Source of the DNA: Mytilus trossulus
Lineage: Eukaryota > Mollusca > Bivalvia > Mytilida > Mytilidae
NCBI RefSeq assembly: GCF_036588685.1
Contig: NC_086381.1
Span: forward strand, 63,867,436-63,931,435
Reading direction: 5' to 3'
Length of the DNA: 64,000 nt
The notes beneath the pieces were generated by a model. It saw nothing but the letters and a program-made list of their open reading frames with translations, made no database searches and had not been told where the DNA came from. Made by a program: the position numbers and the translations under genes. Below are positions 58,056 to 64,000 of this stretch, piece by piece. How positions within the stretch are numbered: position 1 is the first letter of the stretch; every line of letters begins with the position of its first letter.

Positions 58056-58064
58056 AGTATCAAA

Positions 58065-58150
58065 CTAAAATATGTGGTATGATATTGCCAATTAGACAAC
58101 TATTCTGTGAATGACCCAATGACAATGATATTAGTAACTGTAGGTAAATG
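58065..58150 (+). repeat. Repeat B, 5' fragment
   Basis: AATATGTGGTATGATATTGC, AATTAGACAACTATTC and ACTGTAGG resemble the start of repeat B. Confidence 0.5.
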
Positions 58151-58689
58151 GTACAGATTTCAACATGGCCATTAAATTTTTAGATTTTAGACATAAAAAC
58201 TTTTTCAAGACTAAATTTTCTTATGACTTGATGTGAATCTTTTTCAAAGAAAAATTTAAGACAGGGATTATTTTTGTAGCAACTTCATCTTCAAAAAAGT
58301 AACTTCAAAATCAAATAAATCACTTACAAAAGATTCCAACTTGTCAGGAATTTACAATGCTATTTAGAAAAAATGGCAACAAACTTATATATCATCATGG
58401 CATGACATACATGTATACAGTATCTGTTACCATTTTTTTCTTGGCTAAAAATCTAGTAATAAGACACAAGATTTTGTACAGCAATAAATATATTTGACAC
58501 CAAACAGTAATTAATGTAAACTATCTTGATATATACTGTAACAACACATGAGGCCTTCTAAAATTGTTATACAATGATGGCTGATGTGCCCATATTTTGA
58601 CTATTTTATTAATTGTGTCTGTTTAGTAAACGCATCAATGTAAATATAACAGAATTTGATGAGACTGTCACCAAAGTGAGAGGGTTAGT

Positions 58690-58845
58690 GCTATAAAACC
58701 AGGTTTAATCCACCATTTTCTACATTTGATAGTGCCTGTACCAAGTCAGGAATATGACAGTTCTTGTCCATTCGTTTTTGATTCGTTTTGTTATTTGATT
58801 TTGCCATGTGATTATGGACTTTCTGAATTGATTTTCCTTTAAGGT
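58690..58845 (+). repeat. Dispersed repeat G
   Basis: AAACCAGGTTTAATCCACC, GTGCCTGTACCAAGTCAGGA and TGCCATGTGATTATGGAC form a repeat of a type I associate with mussel DNA. Single copy in this window. Confidence 0.5.
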
Positions 58846-58849
58846 AGAG

Positions 58850-59885
58850 AAGGACACTGACGACCAAAAAAATCTAGCCAATGAACTTTCTTAAATTTCC
58901 CATATATTGTTCATTGGGGTGTACCTAACAAAATATCAAAATTTGAGAATAGGTTTCCAGGCTATTTTTAGAAATATTTTTTGAAAAAGTTACCTCCCTT
59001 TACAGTCCTAAAAATGTCATTATTTAGCCTGTTTAAGCTATAAAGGTTCCTTCCAAAACCGGCATATATATATTTTTTTTAACTTTTTCTCTGAACATTA
59101 TGATAAATGAATATTTTAAAATATTTTAGACAAAATTTATTTAAAAAATTTTTTTTTTTTTTCAAAATGGCTACCCTTTTTTGCAATATGCCTGTAACTG
59201 TCTGGTGTACAATTTTGCCAAAAAAATATTGTAAAAGTAAAAAAAAAAAAAATTGTGTCAATGATTTTTTTTTTAAATTGGTATATAAAATACTTTGTAT
59301 CCATGCTACAAGTCATAAAAAAATAAAGATATGCTTCCAGGGAAAATAAAAAGTTACGGGGGTAGAATGACACCCTGTCACACACCCTTTTATGCAGATT
59401 TCATGAAAAATGTCAAAATTTTCATTATTTTTTTTTTAAATATCTTAACAAAAGGTGGGATTGTTTCTTTAATGATCATTGGTTTTGCAGCTTCCATGTC
59501 TTTGTAATACTTTTTTATCCTTTCAATTAACCTTCTTTATGCTGAGAGGAGGTTACATCAGTTTTGAATATTCAGGAAGTTGACAGTTGACCTATGAGCA
59601 TAATCATCATTTTCATGGTTAATAATCCTTGATGAAAAAAAAGTCTTTCATACAATAAGTAATCATAACTATTTATCATACCTTGTTTTTTTCACCTCAT
59701 GTGAAAAGGATTGTCCTACTAATTAATATATATAATAACAGTGTATTATGTGTTTTTGGTGATGTTTTAATTTTAAATTGTATGATTTTTGATATTCTCA
59801 TGCTCTTGTTTATTGGTTTTGTTGAGTGGTCACTGCTTGGAAATACCTAGATCTTTTAATTGACTGTTGATGTTTATTTTACAAA
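58850..59885. other. No gene seen; long poly-A/T runs
   Basis: Low-complexity A and T runs around 59140-59270 and 59425 create short false frames on both strands. Confidence 0.6.
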
Positions 59886-59894
59886 TACACCTAA

Positions 59895-60025
59895 ACATAT
59901 AGACTATTTGGTAAGGGCTTTGCTCATTGTTGAAGGCCATACGGTGACTTATAGTTGTTAATTTCTGTGTCATTATGGTCTCTTGTGGAGATATGTCTCA
60001 TTGGTAATCATACATCTTTCTTTTT
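59895..60025 (-). repeat. Repeat B, reverse fragment
   Basis: AAGGGCTTTGCTCATTGTTG, CATACGGTGACTTATAG, ATGTCTCATTGGTAATCATA. Confidence 0.75.
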
Positions 60026-60029
60026 TAAT

Positions 60030-61650
60030 ATGAATAGTGTAATGTTTGATCTGAATGATTGCTGTGAAAGTCTTGGAAGTGCAAAAATCAACATACACAT
60101 AAATCACTGTTCATGATTTTAATGATGTAGCAAAAAAGAAAATATATATGTAAAATAAATTTTATTTCACATCATATTTTTTTATGTAATTACCATCCAC
60201 ATTTATAAATGTAAACAAAACTCAAGAGCAGACATTTTACAGACAACAATTGATTTTGATCTAGATGGACCATGTCTCAATAATATAAAACAAACAACTG
60301 TATTATTTATCAAAATATTATGATAATATAACATCAATTTCCAATACATATCCAGAATGAGAATGTGGATGACTCTTGTAAAAGGACTCACTAGAACATT
60401 TGTCCAATTTCATGAAAACTGCATTCTCTGAAAATATATGTGTGAGTGACTTGGTCCAGTTTATTAACCAATAAATTCCTGTAAAAAAGTGTTTAATCCT
60501 TAATATTATTCTTTAATTTTGGCCAAAAAAAAATTCCACACTCATTATCACCATAATAGGGTAATACATGTAGTATATTTGTGTCATTGAATTGGCCAGT
60601 CACATAAATTTATTTGTTGGTTCATGCAAAAATATGTACTCCATGATACTAAAAGTCTTATTATGTTCATCAAAGGAATTTTTTGTGTTTGTATTCAAAT
60701 AAATAGTTTTAACATTGAGTCAGATTATGTTACATGTACTCTAGCCTCATTGATTACAAATAGAAGTTTGGTCAACGTCCTCTATCGAGAAATAAACAAC
60801 TTCATGAACAACTACTGGAGGTCCTTTCAACCAATTTTATAAAAGTATTCTTTATTATGCAAATCATATAAGAAGTATGATAATATAATATCAACATATA
60901 TATATCCATGTCATTGAGAATGTGGATTAAACTTCAGGGGTGTGGAAATGCTATGCCCGACTCGTACATTTGAACAACCGGACAAGGAATTATTTTTGTC
61001 TTGGTTGCCCGTGGACAAGTAAAAAAATATACAAGACATAGTCCAAATCCAACAAAAACATAAAATTAATTTCAAAATGTATAAAGATGTTTAATTTAGG
61101 TAAAAGAAACCAATTTTAAGCAAGTAAAAACATCAATGTTCATGACGATAAATATTACATGATACCGGAAATAGATCGATTACCAAAATAAATAAAAATA
61201 AGTATGCAAACCCGAGTCGCGTAACATTGCATTGGCTTTGTCCATTGACCCGGGATCGTCGATTAGGTTTTATCCATCATTTACCGGAAGTGTCATTTCT
61301 TTAAATTTTGTATCGAGATTCAGATTGATAAATACTTAATAAAAAAGTGGGCAAACAAGACAAAAAGGGTCATGAGTCAAGTAGAAAACCTTAAATGCAA
61401 ATGGAGGACACAGAGTATTTAAAAAAAAATGGAAGCGAGAATTTCAGACCTCGTGGATATCAGATGGCCCCGGGCTGTCTATGGAAATTTGGAAAATAAA
61501 TTAAGTTTTTGTCTTATTTATAGATAAAAGGTCAACATTATTTGTTGTCAAAATGGAAAATAGACGGGACTCTTTAATTGCCCATCAAGACAATAATAAA
61601 TAATCAAGAAAAAAACAAGTGTGTCAGTTGAGAGAGAGATTCACTTGTTG
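60030..61650. other. No gene seen; CpG-bearing patch at 61.2-61.5 kb
   Basis: 61210-61310 contains CGAGTCGCGTAAC, CCCGGGATCGTCG and TACCGGAAGTG, which resemble promoter words. No adjoining exon is supported. Confidence 0.35.
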
Positions 61651-61656
61651 TCGAGT

Positions 61657-62024
61657 ATCGAGTTGCGAGTTAAGAAAATCGAGTTGCAAGTTAAGAAAGT
61701 CGAGTTGCGAGTTGCGAAAGTCGAGTTGCGAGTTAAAAAAGTCGAGTTGCGAGTTACGAAAGTCGAGTTGCGAGTTACAAAAGTCGAGTTGCGAGTAACA
61801 AAAGTCGAGTTGCGAGCTAAGAAAGTCGAGTTGCGAGTTACGAAAGTCGAGTTGCGAGTTACAAAAGTCGAGTTGCGAGTTACAAAAGTCGAGTTGCGAG
61901 TTACAAAAGCCGAGTTGCGAGTTACAAAAGTCGAGTTGCGAGTTAAGAAAGTCGAGTTGCGAGTTATAAAAGTCGAGTTGCGAGTTAAGAAAGTCGAGTT
62001 GCGAGTTACAAAAGTCGAATTGCG
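61657..62024. repeat. 21-bp minisatellite, 17 full units
   Basis: The unit is GTCGAGTTGCGAGTTACAAAA with substitutions mostly in bases 15-18. Units run from 61657 in exact 21-base steps to 62013, followed by a partial one. There is not one indel. Because 21 is a multiple of three, reading frames stay open: VELRVTK repeats on + and QLDFCNS repeats on -. Neither long frame starts inside the array with an ATG, so I do not call a gene. Confidence 0.9.
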
Positions 62025-62054
62025 TAAAAATGTGGAAACTAAAATATTTTAATA

Positions 62055-62435
62055 TTTTGGTGTAACTGTATAACATTTTGGAATGATGATTGCTTATAGA
62101 ATTGTACATAGTGTTGTTGATTATTTTTGTGGTTTGGACTTTATCTGAGTCTCTTTTAAATATAAAATGGACTAGATAATATCTACGTATAGTATTTTTA
62201 AATTTCATACAAAGCACCGTCGTATTAAACGTAAAGGGAGATAGCAGATAACTATAGTACATTATATGTAAAACATCCCTTATGCAGATTTTGTTTAAAG
62301 TGGGCTTGTTTGGGGCAGCTGCAGAGCCGGGCAATATTCGTGAAGGACCGCAAAATATATTGTTTGTCAGTGACACTCAAAATTGAGGATGTTAAAATTA
62401 TATATATTTATACCAGGGACGTATATAGTCCTTGA
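62055..62435. other. No gene seen; short repeat piece
   Basis: GTTTGGGGCAGCTGCAGAGC followed by CGGGCAATATTCGTGA (about 62309-62343) looks like a dispersed repeat fragment. Confidence 0.4.
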
Positions 62436-62439
62436 TTTA

Positions 62440-62770
62440 TACATTGGCTAGCTAGAGATAAAGGGGATATGATGGGTGTGAATAAAACCAGTTTAAACCT
62501 GCCACATTTTTGTGTCTGACCTATGTTACTCGGAAACTTTAGCCTTTGTTGCTCTTGTATATGTTTTAATTTTGGTTCATCTTTATATTTAGCAGCATAT
62601 AATGGCGTCTTTATTCTTGATCTATCTAATATTGTGTTTTGGGGGCTGCTCAGGGCTCCCTCTAGGTGTGTGATTTTTCGCTGTGTTGTAGACCCAATTA
62701 CCTTTGGTTGAATTGTATATTTTGATTTGGTTGCTGTCTCTTTGACCCGTTTTTATTCTTTATTCTATAA
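62440..62770 (+). repeat. Relative of repeat C
   Basis: AACCTGCCACATTTTTGTGT, GGCTGCTCAGGGCTCCCTCT and GTTGCTGTCTCTTTGACCC follow the plan of repeat C with different text between. Confidence 0.55.
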
Positions 62771-62774
62771 ATGT

Positions 62775-63265
62775 AGCTGTCAAAGATACTATTGTAATAA
62801 CTACATTTGCACCATTTAAAGGTAAGATTTAATTGGAAAGTATAAAATGATTATTGCAACATCGAGATTTTATAAGTATTTTTTTTTATTTAAGTATTGG
62901 GTAACTTATTAAACTGAGTCACTTAGGTTGAAACTTGAGTTATATAGTGTTCAAATGTTTGATATTGTCAATTATAAGTTATTTTTAACTTAATAATTAA
63001 AACCGGCAAAATAACAAAACTCTTTATAAGTCGCTTTTCTGCTGGAGCTGGTAAAATAGCCCCGAAGGGAGTCGACAAAACAGCCACTGCCATATTTTAT
63101 ACGTTGAAACGAAATATTATTCTAAATAAGTCACATATATTTAATTCAAGACAGGACCTGAACTATAAAATCATTACAAATATCATTGTTAAGTAACATA
63201 ATTTTTTATATTCATTTACATTTCGTTTAACATCTAGACTTGTAATAATATACAAATGTACATGT
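62775..63265. other. No gene seen
   Basis: AT-rich sequence. Confidence 0.5.
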
Positions 63266-63271
63266 AGTTCA

Positions 63272-63500
63272 CTAAATATTTATGTACAGACACATTCTAA
63301 AATATACATAACAAAACAAATTTTGTCTCATTTGAGAGATATGAAAAATTAGCAAAAATACTGAAAATATCTCCTTGAAAAACATCTCCCTACAGATCAT
63401 CTTTGTACATGCTGGACAACTTGTAATGAAATGTTGTTCATCTTCAACTACATTTCTTACAAATCCTTTAAAATGGTCTCTTGTTATATACAAAGTTTTA
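63272..63500 (-). mobile_element. RT-element C-terminal fragment
   Basis: The minus-strand frame reads TRDHFKGFVRNVVEDEQHFI, then TSCPACTKMICREMFFKEIF. The pattern VEDExHF-x3-CP, followed by a hydrophobic helix, is the usual zinc-knuckle-like C-terminus of invertebrate endonuclease/reverse transcriptases. Only this tail is present, so it is a remnant. The clade cannot be named. Confidence 0.45.
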
Positions 63501-63694
63501 TATCTTGTCTCTTTCTATTTTGAGATCGTGGGCACTGATTCTGATTTTACATATGACGACACTTCATTAAAAAATTGTTTTAAAGATTCATGTAGATTCA
63601 TTTCTTTAGAAAAAACAAGTTTTTAATTTGAAATAAAAATCTTATTTATTACTCTTTAAATCTATTCTTTTTGTGTTCCAAAATTTTACCAAAC

Positions 63695-63975
63695 TATAAG
63701 GAATCTGATGTACAGTAGTTGTCGTTTGTTTATGTAATATATACGTGTTTCTCGTTTCTCGTTTTGTTTATATAGATTAAACCGTTGGTTTTCCCGTTTG
63801 AATGGTTTTACACTAGTAATTTTGGGGCCCTTTATAGCTTGTTGTTCGGTGTGAGCCAACTTCCCCCCGGCTCCGTGTTGAAGCCCGTACTTTAACCTAT
63901 AATGGTTAACTTTTTAAATTGCTATTTTGATGGATAGTTGTCTCATTGGCACTCACACCACATCTTCCTATATCT
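63695..63975 (-). repeat. Dispersed repeat B, reverse copy
   Basis: AATCTGATGTACAGTAGTTG, GTTTCTCGTTTCTCG, GGGGCCCTTTATAGCTTG, AGTTGTCTCATTGGCACTC, ACACCACATCTTCC. This is one of the best preserved copies. Confidence 0.85.
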
Positions 63976-64000
63976 ATATAGCAAAGTTTTTGCTTAACTG

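Noticed and set aside
59079-59385. Lys/Phe-rich frames on both strands
   Set aside because: Poly-A/T low complexity only.
61624-62376. 250-codon minus-strand frame across the minisatellite
   Set aside because: It begins with a non-ATG codon, is mostly QLDFCNS repeats, and its upstream part lies in a dispersed repeat. The length follows from the 21-base period.
1-64000. CRISPR array, bacterial operon or phage region
   Set aside because: No spaced identical repeats, no prokaryotic gene packing. Introns, LINEs and TRIM-like genes show an animal genome.

Overview
The window looks like nuclear DNA of a marine bivalve, most likely a mussel (Mytilus-like). It is AT-rich and intron-bearing, carries RING-less B-box/TRIM genes of the kind expanded in bivalves, and is packed with diverged dispersed repeats of types I associate with mussel genomes. 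The species is an inference; nothing in the sequence names it. There are no operons, prokaryotic genes or CRISPR arrays.

Layout. (1) 1-7.7 kb: a decayed APE-type LINE (2A-like leader, endonuclease, reverse transcriptase) is cut by a 4,525-bp insert (2524-7048) flanked by the direct repeat ATTAG. Removing the insert and one ATTAG restores the LINE reading frame exactly. The insert carries a two-exon tyrosine-recombinase gene on the minus strand and a cluster of five palindromic hairpins, and fits a Crypton-like element. (2) 7.7-17 kb: unique AT-rich DNA, repeat copies, a ~162-bp tandem array headed by a Tctg/Tccg microsatellite, and a 678-bp MITE with a CAG target duplication. (3) 17-22.7 kb: a diverged second copy of the 9.5-10.6 kb segment, interrupted by a 3,369-bp TIR element (18637-22005). 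The other copy supplies the empty site. The element contains a plausible two-exon gene for an 85-residue tail-anchored protein. (4) 22.7-41 kb: mostly non-coding, with tandem and dispersed repeats and one TA-flanked MITE. (5) 41-49.3 kb: two tandem paralogous B-box/coiled-coil/propeller genes on the minus strand, each with a splice acceptor just upstream of the ATG, separated by repeats and a degraded exon. (6) 49.3-64 kb: repeats, including a retroelement tail whose 3' part explains many short dispersed copies in the window, an element with iterated GGTACGAGTT termini, a 21-bp minisatellite open on both strands, and a small RT-derived fragment at the right end.

The firmest genes are the two TRIM-like genes and the recombinase. 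The small tail-anchored gene and the signal-peptide exon at 17.65 kb rest on splice signals and reading frames alone. The most informative results are the two nested insertions whose boundaries can be fixed from empty sites inside the window.
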